NCBI GenBank assembly: GCA_000611775.1
Contig: KK106984.1
Location: forward strand, 1,787,857-1,851,856
Source: Umbilicaria muhlenbergii
Taxonomy: Eukaryota > Ascomycota > Lecanoromycetes > Umbilicariales > Umbilicariaceae
DNA length: 64,000 bases
Direction of reading: 5' to 3'
Of this stretch, positions 25,501 to 35,539 are shown in pieces; the first letter of the stretch is position 1, and each line of letters opens with the position of its first letter. The notes under the pieces were generated by a model. The model did not search any database and was not told the origin of the DNA. It saw only the letters and a program-made list of their open reading frames with translations. The translations under genes and the position numbers were made by a program.

Positions 25501-25754
25501 AAGTCCTTCTCTTTCTGCTCCCTGCGTCTCCGCCTCCGCCTCATTCGATATCTCAATGCCTGATACGTCCATCCGGCGATTGGCAACAGCAGACACGTCG
25601 CCCCTAGACTCAGACATAGGTATTGATACCAATAGGTGAAGAGCTCGTCCCTCGACAAAGTCGAGTTCGTGTAGACTGCGAACCTCGAGGTCTGCGTACG
25701 TGCGGAAGAGGAGAGTCCGAACAAATAATTGGAGGGCTGAAAGAATGAGGCCAT
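16523..25754 (-). CDS. gtb3: Giant multi-pass membrane GT4 glycosyltransferase (Gtb3-like, GAG synthase)
   Basis: Nine exons inferred: 25754-24720, 24652-22913, 22823-22649, 22592-21976, 21871-21609, 21541-21388, 21304-20631, 20578-17681 and 17615-16523. They total 8,649 nt (2,882 aa), in frame across all eight junctions. Order: a membrane segment near residue 40-57; a globular region to about 345 (FVGFLDLWDERP near its end); a long soluble part; a cluster of membrane segments at about 870-1380 (for example FVLASVVSVCGFVAFG, LLIIYAFLFILLFTF, HILVVFAGAFVGYLSG); the DUF3492-like part of a GT4 enzyme; and a C-terminal GT-B Rossmann domain with the nucleotide-sugar motif SEGLPLAIGEAALSGVP (E-x7-E) near residue 2655. 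The last 70 residues are Arg/Pro-rich. Gtb3 of Aspergillus has this build and is thought to polymerise and export galactosaminogalactan using UDP-Gal and UDP-GalNAc. The gene is divergent from the epimerase, sharing about 1.9 kb of upstream DNA. Boundaries of the membrane segments are by eye. Confidence 0.87.
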
Positions 25755-27680
25755 TGTGAATCCATTGCAGTTTCAAACGGATCGATCATGATACCAGAAA
25801 AACTGGCTTTGCTTGCTTCATTCCCATGGCCAAAGGGGAGGATGGTGAGCTCGTTGCCCGTGACGCAGGCGCGATGGGATCGCAAGGCACAAAGGAAGCC
25901 TTTGACGATGCATCGCGATCAAATTAGATTTTGCACGAGCCCGATCCATCATTTACACTGATTCAGCGGGACCGCTGCGACTAAGAAGCTAGAATGGCAA
26001 CTTTGCTAGATGCGTAACGAGGTCTCCCTGTCACAGAAGACCTAACCGTTACCGGGAGCGCCAAGTTGCCATGACCGCGACGAATTAGCCTCCAAACAAG
26101 TGGAGTAGTCTAAAGTAACCGACATTAGACGTACGTAGTACAAATAGAGGTATGCTTCGAGATGATGAGGTTGAGATGCGCGGTCTGACACGGTGGAAGT
26201 CATGGTGGAGCCGACATGACAGAGTAGTGGGACTGGTGCCCGTACCTTACCTTACTCGTCAGATGTCGTCGCATTCTTCACGGCGCCGCGGGATTTCCCG
26301 AGCATGTACGGAGGAACGAAACGACGGCCCTGCCGCGGGGCAGTAGTGATTAGTCAGACGGCTCGGACCGGTGGCGCCGCCAAAGATGAGCTACTCGCAG
26401 TGGGATTCCTGCTGGTGGCCAAGCGAGACTTTAATTCAACCTCATGGAGCAGAGGCAGTCGCATGATTGGATGGGCCCATGACCGCTTTGGGCGACGGCA
26501 AGATCCCTTATCACTGCCGTGCTATCCACCTGTTTTTGCTTTTCGCGGCATCCAGGTCCTGCTCCTGCAGTACAACTACTCCAGCCTGCACCCCTCCTCG
26601 CTGTCGGTCGCACGAACATGGCCAGGACTCAATGCCGGTTCTGCAGAAAGGAATGCTGGCCACATCCTTGGCCCGCCAAGTGCGGCAATTATAAGCTTCG
26701 GGCCTGACAGGGGCGGCATCATCGCTGTTGGGACTCTTGCTGCAAGGCCCCTCCGAAAGCTAATCAGGGCTCGGTCCCGACGCCCGTGTTTCAATGGACT
26801 TCCCCGCCGGGCTGGCAATTGGCCCACAATGTCGTGCTCAACGCAGGTACCTCGCTCAACCCTTCCCAGCCCGTGGAGTTCGCGGGCAGACTCGGTTCGA
26901 TGTGCGCAGTCGCCCAGTCGATGCATGCTCTCGATGCATGCTCTCGCCGCGGGAGGGGTGCATACATCGCTGGCAGGCCGCATGCCGTGGCAATTGCACC
27001 ATCCCTTGACGGTGGTCTCATGCTGTAATCCCCCAGCGCATCCTTTCGTGGCGTTGCTCCGGTAGAGTACAAATCCTGCGAGACTCTGAAACTTGTAGAT
27101 TCAGTATAGCCCCGAGCTCAGATTCCTCTTCGCTAACTTTCGCGCCATCTGATTAGGCTGGGATTTCGAGATGTTCAAGTGTACGTATTTGTCTTCCTAT
27201 AATCTCCCAAAGTTCGGCCGGCAAGCCCCCATCCCCACATCCCCACATCTGGAATGAAAACACAATCGCGCGTGCTTCCGCTCGTTCCATTTGCATGCTG
27301 AGATTGCCGCTTCCGACATGGTCACAAGGCCTGGCTCATCATCCCTATGCGGGTCGTTGACGGATGAGTACAAGCACAAGCATGGCCACATGTCGAGCCA
27401 ATCATCCAGTCCCCGACGGATGAGCACAAGCGCAAGGTCGAGGCTCGCCTTACCCGCTGTCAATGGGCTTGGCGGGGAGAGGAAGTGGGCCTCGACCGGC
27501 TTAGGGTTAGGGGAGCGGGCAAAGCGGACGAACGGTACATGTTCTCAGTACTTATAACATAGCAATGCCTCAACTCTGAATTTTGCCCCTCAACTCTGGA
27601 TAGACAACTCATATTCTTTAGGCTGCGCAGTACTGCATTGGCCGTCGACTCATAGAATCCGTTCGATACCATTCGTCAAT
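25755..27680. promoter_or_regulatory. Divergent intergenic region between gtb3-like and uge3-like genes
   Basis: A 1.9-kb gap between two divergently transcribed GAG genes, so it presumably contains both promoters. Frames inside (up to 250 codons at 26304-27065) are not protein-like. I see no operator or transcription-factor site that I can name. The divergent arrangement would allow joint control of polymerase and precursor enzyme; that is inference. Confidence 0.45.
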
Positions 27681-29363
27681 ATGCCTTCAGCTACTGCCGC
27701 TCCCGTTGCAGCGAGAGGAAGGAATGTCGCCGCTTTCCCAATCATCCTCGTTACGGGCGGGTCAGGCTACATCGGATCTCACACCGTCCTCGACATCCTC
27801 AATTCGGGATGTGCTGTCGTTGTCATTGACAACCTGGGCAACAGCCACATGGAAAGCCTGTGCCGGGTACACTACATCGCAAAGAAGGAATACGAACGAC
27901 GAGGCCTGGATCCAAATTCAGTCCCCCCTCTGTATTTCCATAAGGCCGATATACGAGATCGAAAGTCGCTCATGGATATTTTTCAATTGTGGCAAGGGCC
28001 AGGAGCGCAAAACAAGCGTAGTCCAGCTCCGGTTGACATCGGTCTTCTTGCAAAAGAGAAATACAGCATGAGAGAGTATGCGATACAGGACAGGAAAGAA
28101 CCAGTGCCTCTTCCCATTACAAGAGATCCTTCTACATTCGGCAAGATCGCATCCGTCGTTCATTTCGCGGCCTTAAAAGCCGTCGGCGAGTCCATCGAGA
28201 AGCCGCTGGAGTATTACGAGAACAACATTAGCGGGCTCATTAACCTTCTCCAGGCCATGGCTACGCACAAGGTCAAGAACCTTGTCTTTTCGAGTAGTGC
28301 GGTGGTTTACGGAACTGGAAAAGAAATGAACATCTCAGAGGATTCCGTCCAGGTGGGCGGCAAAGGTACGGGGGCAGGCCTAGTGACTAACCCATACGGA
28401 CGGTCAAAGTGGATGGCGGAGGAAATACTCAACGATTGCTGTTTCGCCGACCCAGATTTCAACGCAATATCCTTACGCTACTTCAATCCAACTGGATCCC
28501 ACCCAAGCGGTTTAATCGGCGAGGATCCAAAAGGCATACCCAACAACATTGTACCTGTCATCCTCCAGGCATATCAGAGGCGTCGGAGCAAAGTCTACGT
28601 TTTCGGTTCCAACTACGATACCAGCGACGGCACTGGGGTGCGAGATTACATCCATGTCGGCGATCTAGCTGGTGGTCATGTTGCTGCCCTCCGAAAGCTG
28701 CAGCCAGGAGACACACTTCGGAAAAGTGTCAGTTCTTCCAACTCCGACTCTTCGGGTGTGAGAGAGCCCGAACCCAATTACCGCGTCTACAATCTTGGGA
28801 CTGGCCAGGGTTACTCCGTGCTCGACATTATCAAGGCGTTCTCCTCGGTCTGTGGTAGCGAAATTCCATTCGCCATCTCGGATGCTCGACCGGGCGACCT
28901 GGGCACCGTAACGGCCGACGCCTCAAAAGCCGAGCAGGAATTAGACTGGCACGCAGAGTTTGACCTCCAAGACATGTGCCGCGACGTTTACAACTGGGCA
29001 GCGGAGAACCCCGCGGGATACGAACGGCTCCGAAAACTCTCGGCTATTGCTATGCAGGATCCGGCGGCGGTGCGCAAGGCAAGCATCGACGCCGGTCTGC
29101 TAGGCGGCAAGAGCAATCCTAATCTCAACGATGTCCTGACTGGCATGGCGAACGTTGTGACCAGGAAGGCCTCCTTTAGCGGCATCATCCGTAGGCTGAG
29201 TTCGATGAACTTGGGCTTGGAAAGCATGTCAACGCTGGTGGAAGAAGATGAGCCGGAAGACGAGGATGTGGCACCTCCTCATTTGGCTATGGATAGCAAG
29301 CCGCAGTGGAGTATGTTTGGGGAGTGCTGGACGACCCACGCCGGATTCGGCCAAGAGGTCTAG
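27681..29363 (+). CDS. uge3: UDP-glucose 4-epimerase (Uge3-like)
   Basis: Intronless, 560 aa. It interconverts UDP-Glc/UDP-Gal and, for Uge3-type enzymes, UDP-GlcNAc/UDP-GalNAc, which supplies both sugars of galactosaminogalactan in the cytosol. The NAD-binding motif ILVTGGSGYIGSHT sits at about residue 22-35. Then follow VVHFAALKAVGESIEKP, the catalytic Ser strand FSSSAVVYGT, the Tyr-x3-Lys pair in NPYGRSKWMAEE, the substrate loop SLRYFNPTGSHPSGLIGEDP, VRDYIHVGDLAGGHVAAL and the C-terminal RPGDLGTVTADASKAEQELDW. Compared with ordinary epimerases (about 340-370 aa), it has an insert after about residue 100 (KRSPAPVDIGLLAKEKYSMR...) and a C-terminal extension of roughly 110-150 residues ending in an acidic stretch (TLVEEDEPEDEDVAPP). 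It lies between the divergent gtb3-like gene and the agd3-like gene on the same strand. The fold and reaction are secure; the Uge3 assignment rests on context. Confidence 0.88.
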   Translation: MPSATAAPVAARGRNVAAFPIILVTGGSGYIGSHTVLDILNSGCAVVVIDNLGNSHMESLCRVHYIAKKEYERRGLDPNSVPPLYFHKADIRDRKSLMDIFQLWQGPGAQNKRSPAPVDIGLLAKEKYSMREYAIQDRKEPVPLPITRDPSTFGKIASVVHFAALKAVGESIEKPLEYYENNISGLINLLQAMATHKVKNLVFSSSAVVYGTGKEMNISEDSVQVGGKGTGAGLVTNPYGRSKWMAEEILNDCCFADPDFNAISLRYFNPTGSHPSGLIGEDPKGIPNNIVPVILQAYQRRRSKVYVFGSNYDTSDGTGVRDYIHVGDLAGGHVAALRKLQPGDTLRKSVSSSNSDSSGVREPEPNYRVYNLGTGQGYSVLDIIKAFSSVCGSEIPFAISDARPGDLGTVTADASKAEQELDWHAEFDLQDMCRDVYNWAAENPAGYERLRKLSAIAMQDPAAVRKASIDAGLLGGKSNPNLNDVLTGMANVVTRKASFSGIIRRLSSMNLGLESMSTLVEEDEPEDEDVAPPHLAMDSKPQWSMFGECWTTHAGFGQEV

Positions 29364-30226
29364 GTGGTCCGCACGTTCGAGCTGCTGTGAGGTCTGCGAG
29401 GGAGTAACAAGAATCTCGCTCCGTTACATGCCAAGCGAGATGATCGAAATTCGAGGTAGTAATTACGTATGGGTGGAGCTGGAGTATTGGGATTGGAGGT
29501 CGGATGAAGGGTGCTTCGGTTCTGCCCCTGGGTGTTGGATTTGAAAGTGGAGAATAGGTCAGTGCGGTTTCTTGGGAGTTCTTAGACAGTGGATTCGAGG
29601 TCCAGTATAATCGTCAATTAGCAGTAGGTCATAGGGATCACGTTCGAGTCAATAAAAGTTATACCGGGTAAAGGGTCTCCAAGATATCCACCTGAGTCTC
29701 CTCCTTGCCGGCGTCCGGTCCACCGAGCGGCTAGCGGAGCGGGATCGGAAAACCCCACAACCCTTTGTCTTGACATCAGCGATACCTGTGATCAACCTAC
29801 AGATGTACAACAACATTTCTGCACCGCCTGGAGATTTGCATTCCACAAAGTAACTGTCGGAGCACAAAGTTAAAATCAAGGGCGACCGCTAGCCTCTATC
29901 CGGTGGTACTGTCAAACTCTACCGCCTGGTAGGCTTTCTAATGCTTGAGAAACATGGTTCGCAAAAGTATTACGCCCATTCCGCGTTCCGCTTTCAGCAA
30001 GCCCAAACTCTGCCCTTGTCGGACTCTGCACCATGTGGCTCAATCACTTGCCTCGATCCAAGTCGCAAGCTCGCTTTGCTTGCGTCTCAAGTCAGCTTAT
30101 TGCAGTCGTCTGCGCGACATCAGTTTGTCCAGGCTGATTAGATACGACCAGCGGGTACAGTAGTAGCCCTGCGCCTTTCTGTCATCTTCATTGCTGCTAT
30201 CTTCGGATGAGAACCCATTGTTCGGC
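29364..30226. other. Intergenic between uge3-like and agd3-like genes
   Basis: Holds the 3' flank of the epimerase and the promoter of the deacetylase. No gene or named site was recognised. Confidence 0.5.
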
Positions 30227-32680
30227 ATGCTGTGGGCGCGAAGAAACAGATTCTCGCGTTCCTTGCTCTGCCTGCTCTTCTTGGCTCTCGTATCTTTGTG
30301 TACATGCCTGTCGTCTAACTCGACTACCCTTATCATAGCCACTACTGTGGATACGGCAGATCAAGCATCGTACATACTCAATGGGTACGGGGTGGGCTTT
30401 GAAGTGCTGCTGGTGCCAGAGAGTGGCGTTACACTACCGGTTCTCAGTACCACCGACGGCGGCAACTACGGTCTTCTTGTCATTCTTTCGGAGGCTTCGT
30501 ACATAAACAACGGAACTGCGTCTACCGCCTTGACCTCAGCGCAATGGGAACTATTATACAGCTATCAGAGAGACTTCAAAATCCGCATGGTACACCTTGC
30601 CGTTGTCCCAGGCCCTAAGTACGGCATAACAGGACCCTCTGCAGGGTGCTGCAGTCCTCCTTCCTATCAGAACGTCACTATAATCTCGGAAGTAGCAGAG
30701 AAAGAATTTCCCAATGCTGGAATTAGGTAAGAATTCGAACTCCTTTCACGACTTTCTTCCATGCTGCTTGGTTCTTTGCGAACAATTTCGTCTGAGTCAT
30801 ATGGACAGATCAGTTGGGCTGAACACTTCCGGTGTCTTTCATGACCCTTCAAAAATCACCAACGATTCGACGACAACTGCTTTCTTACAGTTTGGCCCTC
30901 ATCCTGGCTTTCCCAAACTATCGATTGCTGGGGTTATCAACAAATTTGAAGATGGGCGAGAGCAGATGGCTTTCTTCACCAATGCAGGCAATTTCAGCAT
31001 GACGAGCACTCTCCTAAATCATGTATGGGTTCAGTGGGGCTACCATGGTCTCTACCCAGGATATAGAAGGTTGAATCTTCAGACACAAGGTCAGCAACGC
31101 TCAAGAACTTTCTTTTAGGTCTTCCTCGGCAGCTGAAGTGGTGAACTTGCTAATCACGCACAGTGGACGATTTGTTCCTTGAAACGGCCATATATACAGG
31201 AGGTCTATTTCGTCTTCGCGCAGAAGACTTACAGGACCATGTGGATTGGACTATCGATATCAACAGGCGACTGAACCCAGGAAGTTCGTACTTCCTAGAA
31301 TTCGGGTTCAATTGTAACGGGAATTTGATTTACGGCTACACACTACAAGCTAATAACCCAGGTCTCTCGTGTGACAGTCCGGTATTCAGCAAATGGCACG
31401 AAGCCACGCAGCTCGAGTTCAGGAAAATTCTGGGTACCGGTAGTAACTACTGGCCATCCTACTCATCCTCGGACTGGACAGGCAGTTGCCTCTCCTTGGA
31501 TCCGTTGGTGAAATTCATGAACAACATTACGAACCGGGACGCGTATGGTCTGGTTACCCATACATTCACTCATTTGGAGCTGAACAACGCAACCTACCAC
31601 GACGCTACAAGAGAGATATCGTTCAACCTACTCTATGCCGAGCTATTGAACTTCACATCTGCTGCCAAGTTTAGCGGCAGTGGGCTCATTCCGCCCGCCA
31701 TCACTGGCCTTCATAATGGTGACGTCCTACGCGCTTGGTCAGATAACGGTTTGTGGAACGCTATAGGCGACAACACTCGTCCTCCGCTGAGGAATCCTGT
31801 ACGCTCTTCTCTCTCAATAAATTCGGGGCTGTATATGCTCATGTTGTATAGGAAAATGACCACTGGCCATTGATGTCGACCATGACTGATAACGGCTACG
31901 ATGGATACCAAATCACGCCCCGCTTTGCGACGCTGATGTACTTCAATTGGTGCGTTTGCTGACCCGCCAATTGCAAATGTCTAGCTAAACTCTAGCGTAC
32001 AGTGACCTCCCTCCATGCAATGTCAAACAGTGGGTGGACACATCAGATGGAACTGGTGATATCTACACCTTGCTTGAGCTCTCGAAAAACACGGCAGCCA
32101 ACCAACTTCTTTCGCTGTATCACGGTATGGCATGTGTACAACGGATCGATGTCAGAAGCTAATACTAGATAGATCCTTATATGTTCCATCAACCTAATCT
32201 TCGTTCCCATGACGCCGAGGAGATCTTCATCAATGGAAGGATGCAAAAGCTTTCTTTGATCCAAATGTGGGTGGAGACTGTCGTGGGCGAAATAATGAGA
32301 GTGGTGGACTGGCCAATAGTCACGTTGAAGCATGACCATGTATGTCTCTAACCTTCGCCTCTAGTCGACATACTATAAGTGCTTACGCTTGTAATTTGCA
32401 GATTGCCATGTCTTTTAACCGTCGCTTTGTCCGAGACCAGTGCGCTCCATACATTCGCTGGACCCTGTCAGATGACTCTTCTCAGATAACGGGTTTTGAT
32501 GTGCTTGCTGCTACCAACAATACATGCTCGGTGACAGTGCCGGTCACTGTGCCCAAATCTGTCAAGGATACGCAGGGCTTTCACACAGAACAGCTGGGTA
32601 ACGATCCGCTGACTATATGGGTTGATTTGAGTGGAAGGGCGGTTCATTTTGATTTGGATCCGCCAATTGATGTTGCTTAG
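30227..32680 (+). CDS. agd3: Secreted polysaccharide deacetylase (Agd3-like, CE18)
   Basis: Seven exons inferred: 30227-30726, 30809-31089, 31164-31798, 31852-31949, 32003-32124, 32173-32339 and 32402-32680; 2,082 nt, 693 aa, in frame. The N-terminus has a signal peptide (SRSLLCLLFLALVSLCTCLS). Agd3 of Aspergillus removes acetyl groups from N-acetylgalactosamine in galactosaminogalactan outside the cell, giving the cationic, adhesive polymer. Visible metal and catalytic motifs are VDDLFLET (catalytic/metal Asp pair), LVTHTFTHLELNNATY (H-x3-H metal ligands), and further family blocks RNPENDHWPLMSTMTDNGYD and TPRFATLMYFNC. The N-terminal part (LIIATTVDTADQASYILNGY) resembles the carbohydrate-binding-like half of the family, and the C-terminus is a beta-rich domain. 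The ATG at 30227 was chosen because it starts the signal peptide directly. It lies 0.86 kb after the epimerase on the same strand; a retrotransposon sits 323 bp downstream. All key residues I looked for are present, so the enzyme should be active. Confidence 0.87.
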
Positions 32681-33113
32681 CGTTGGATACTCGTTTCCTT
32701 TGGTCAATCATAAGTGCACAGTTGCGAAGGAAATGTAGGCTCGACCAGGTTTACGTGCTGGTAGCGGCGTCAGAGGGGAAAGCACAATTGGAGAATCGAA
32801 ACAGCTCTATGTTGAGTTTAGGCGCTGTCGGCTTACGGCAGTCGCTTATCGGTGTGATTTCGGGATGGATTTCGGGGTTCAGGCTCTTCAGCCATGGCCT
32901 TATAATTAGGCGAATTCTCCTTTGTTTTAGCAGTCAGTCAGTCCTTATCGATATTTTCAACACTCTATACACAATGCAATTCACATTTTCTTAGTGAACA
33001 TGGTGTTGAGTTTTCACTGTCGCCTGCTTAGTGGCTTGGCATCCCCCCTCTATATATTCGCACCACTTTTCGTAGCAATCGAACTCTAGTCAATCCGTTG
33101 AATAAATTCAACA

Positions 33114-33125
33114 GGTTATGAGCCC
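33114..33125 (+). promoter_or_regulatory. Primer-binding site, initiator Met half-tRNA type
   Basis: GGTTATGAGCCC immediately follows the left LTR and is the exact complement of the anticodon-arm sequence GGGCTCATAACC of eukaryotic initiator tRNA-Met. This points to a copia-like partner for mobilisation. Confidence 0.75.
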
Positions 33126-33248
33126 GGTCAGCGCAAAGGCGCTGCGGATTGACTCCGTCCATGCTGAGAGGACGTTAAAGACTATGCAAACAAGCCCTCT
33201 ACGGAGGCAGTAACGGAAGCCAGCCCACAGAGGTGGCGTTTCAGTCAC

Positions 33249-33806
33249 GGAAGCCCACAAAGGTGGCCATTCCACTTCGGAAGTCCTCCACAGAGAGGCA
33301 TTACAGGCCTACAAGGCACTTATCGGAAGCCCACAAAGGTGGCCATTCCACTTCAGAAGCCCTCCACGCAGAGGCATTACAGGCCTACAAGGCACTTATC
33401 GGAAGCCCACAAAGGTGGCCATTCCACTTCAGAAGCCCTCCACGCAGAGGCATTACAGGCCTACAAGGCACTTATCGGAAGCCCACAAAGGTGGCCATTC
33501 CACTTCAGAAGCCCTCCACGCAGAGGCATTACAGGCCTACAAGGCACTTATCGGAAGCCCACAAAGGTGGCCATTCCACTTCAGAAGCCCTCCACGCAGA
33601 GGCATTACAGGCCTACAAGGCACTTATCGGAAGCCCACAAAGGTGGCCATTCCACTTCAGAAGCCCTCCACGCAGAGGCATTACAGGCCTACAAGGCACT
33701 TATCGGAAGCCCACAAAGGTGGCCATTCCACTTCAGAAGCCCTCCACGCAGAGGCATTACAGGCCTACAAGGCACTTATCGGAAGCCCACAGAGGTGATC
33801 ATTCCT
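33249..33806 (+). repeat. 76-bp tandem array, 7 full units plus a partial
   Basis: Units start at 33249, 33325, 33401, 33477, 33553, 33629 and 33705, with a partial from 33781. Each starts GGAAGCCCACAAAGGTGG. Units 2-7 look identical; unit 1 differs at a few bases. Because 76 is not a multiple of three, the array is open in all three frames and yields an apparent 201-residue protein with a 76-residue period; I regard this as accidental. It forms most of the interior of the TRIM element. Confidence 0.95.
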
Positions 33807-34483
33807 TTGAGAATATAAGGATTTGGGTGAGAAAATGAGGTTGTGGTTTTAGGGTCATGGGGGAGCAGTCGCAGTGAGGGGGAGTGTTGAGTTTTCACTG
33901 TCGCCTGCTTAGTGGCTTGGCATTCCCCCCTCTATATATTCGCACCACTTTTCATAGCAATCGAACTCTAGTCAATCCGTTGAATAAATTCAACACATGG
34001 GCCACAGAGTAACTTATTAATTTTGAGACTACTGATCTGCGTAGAATGTCTGCGAATACTTTCTCATACGATTGCTAATACATCCTGAATATGTGTTTCT
34101 GTAAGACTCCATCTCATACTTGCATCGCTCAACCTCTAGCTACTGCGGAGTACGCTATACAGATACGGTTCCAAGCTAACTCCACAACTTGAAATTCTCG
34201 TCTTTGGAATCCTGGCATCATCACGGCTCCCCACTGTGGAGCCGGATGCGGCGTGCCAAGAGCGGTCGAAAGTGAGTTGAACTTTACAACTGACCTTTGG
34301 GTGGAGTCGATGACCCTCAAGAACCACCTTCGACTTTTCCGGGGATGGCGCTAATGACGAATCGTATCGATGGAGCCTGGGTCTTGTGGTCCTTGGGCCG
34401 GAAAGGCCATCTAAACAGTTGTACGGTGAAATGTGACATTCGTACGTTTGTCGAACTCGACATCACAGGTATAGCACAACGAG

Positions 34484-35539
34484 ATGACTTTTCGTCCACG
34501 AGCGGGCAGTATTCTCAATCGAGGTGGCCCGGTATCCGACTCGAGTATTTCCTTGCAGCCACAGAACCAGAATAATCATGGCTTGAGCTTCTCTTCCGAC
34601 GACACGCTCGTCAAGCCTGCACCGAACCATGGGAGCAACCCCAAGCGTTCCAAAAGGCGTGGAGTTGGACTTCCAGCATGGAAGCGTATCTCGACCAGGA
34701 AGAAGATCTTCCTCATCGGAGCTATCATCACCGCCGTCGCTCTGGCTGTCGGACTCGGAGTCGGCTTGACGGAGGGTCGGAAGGCTTCGAAACCAAAGCA
34801 CAGCTCCAACTGGAAGCCGGCAATTGAGAATACCTGGCAGATCCAGCTCAACGGGCCGCTGGCGAGCACGACCATGGCGGCGCATAATTACGACATCGAC
34901 CTTTTCGAGAACAACGAGACGACCGTCTCGTCCCTGCATCGGATGAACGCCAAAGTCATCTGCTACTTCTCGGCCGGCACCTACGAGGACTGGCGGCCCG
35001 ATGCCACCGCTTTCGATAGGAAGTCCGTCGGTCATGCTGTGGCGGACTGGGCCGGCGAACGCTGGCTCGATATTCGCTCGTCGGGGGTTCGAGCCGTTAT
35101 GGCCTCCCGCATCAAACTTGCCGCCGACAAGGGCTGCGATGGCGTCGACCCGGACAATGTTGACGGCTACTCACATAAGGATACCGGGTTCCCACTCTCC
35201 AAAGACGACGCCGTCGGTTACCTGGAGTTCCTCGCCGGGGAAGCACGGTCCCGTGGCCTGGCCATCGGGCTTAAGAATGGTGCTGAGTTGGCTTCGCGCG
35301 TCATGCATCTTATGGAATGGGATATCAACGAGTCTTGCGTCGTTTATAACGAGTGCGATACTTACCAGCCTTTCATCATGGCGGGTCGACCGGTGTTTCA
35401 TATCGAGTACGTTGATGGTGATGACCCGGTCAATCTTACTACGGCTTGCAATGCACCTGGTACTCGGGGGTTTTCGACGTTGCTCAAACGCCGGAATTTG
35501 GATGATTGGTTCCTGGCGTGTCCGTTGGTAACCTCGTAG
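34484..35539 (+). CDS. ega3: Membrane-anchored endo-alpha-1,4-galactosaminidase (Ega3-like, GH114)
   Basis: Intronless, 351 aa. It is a type II membrane protein: a basic cytosolic N-terminus of about 72 residues (KRSKRRGVGLPAWKRIS), one membrane span KIFLIGAIITAVALAVGLGVG, then an extracellular GH114 barrel. Ega3 of Aspergillus cleaves galactosamine linkages within deacetylated galactosaminogalactan, probably to protect or clear the producer's surface. Barrel motifs in order: NTWQIQLNG, YDIDLFENN, VICYFSAGTYEDWRPD, WLDIRS, GCDGVDPDNVDGYS (central Asp cluster of the active site), GLAIGLKNGAEL, and VVYNECDTY with the second acidic residue. Length and domain order match the family. The ATG at 34484 gives the complete cytosolic tail. 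The gene lies 488 bp after the TRIM element. The active-site Asp and Glu are kept. Confidence 0.87.
   Translation: MTFRPRAGSILNRGGPVSDSSISLQPQNQNNHGLSFSSDDTLVKPAPNHGSNPKRSKRRGVGLPAWKRISTRKKIFLIGAIITAVALAVGLGVGLTEGRKASKPKHSSNWKPAIENTWQIQLNGPLASTTMAAHNYDIDLFENNETTVSSLHRMNAKVICYFSAGTYEDWRPDATAFDRKSVGHAVADWAGERWLDIRSSGVRAVMASRIKLAADKGCDGVDPDNVDGYSHKDTGFPLSKDDAVGYLEFLAGEARSRGLAIGLKNGAELASRVMHLMEWDINESCVVYNECDTYQPFIMAGRPVFHIEYVDGDDPVNLTTACNAPGTRGFSTLLKRRNLDDWFLACPLVTS

Larger units (their letters stand above)
33004..33995 (+). mobile_element. TRIM-type miniature LTR retrotransposon
   Basis: Terminal direct repeats at 33004-33113 (110 bp) and 33885-33995 (111 bp) begin TGTTGAG and end TCAACA. The element is flanked by the 5-bp target duplication CATGG (32999-33003 and 33996-34000). 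Directly after the left LTR, GGTTATGAGCCC (33114-33125) is complementary to the anticodon arm of initiator Met-tRNA, a half-tRNA priming site known from copia elements. A purine tract GAGGGGGAG (33876-33884) precedes the right LTR. The inside has no retroviral gene, only a 76-bp tandem array, so it must be moved by another element. The LTRs differ by one CpG-to-CpA change and one inserted T, so insertion was recent. It separates agd3 from ega3 without breaking either. Confidence 0.92.

Noticed and set aside
26304-27065. 253-codon open frame in the gtb3/uge3 intergenic region
   Set aside because: Composition is not protein-like, there is no domain, and overlapping frames of similar length exist on both strands.
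33249-33806. CRISPR-like array
   Set aside because: Units are contiguous with no unique spacers, and the genome is fungal.
33233-33838. 201-codon open frame over the 76-bp array as a repeat protein gene
   Set aside because: All three frames are open because of the 76-bp period, and it lies inside a non-coding retroelement with clear LTRs and target duplication.
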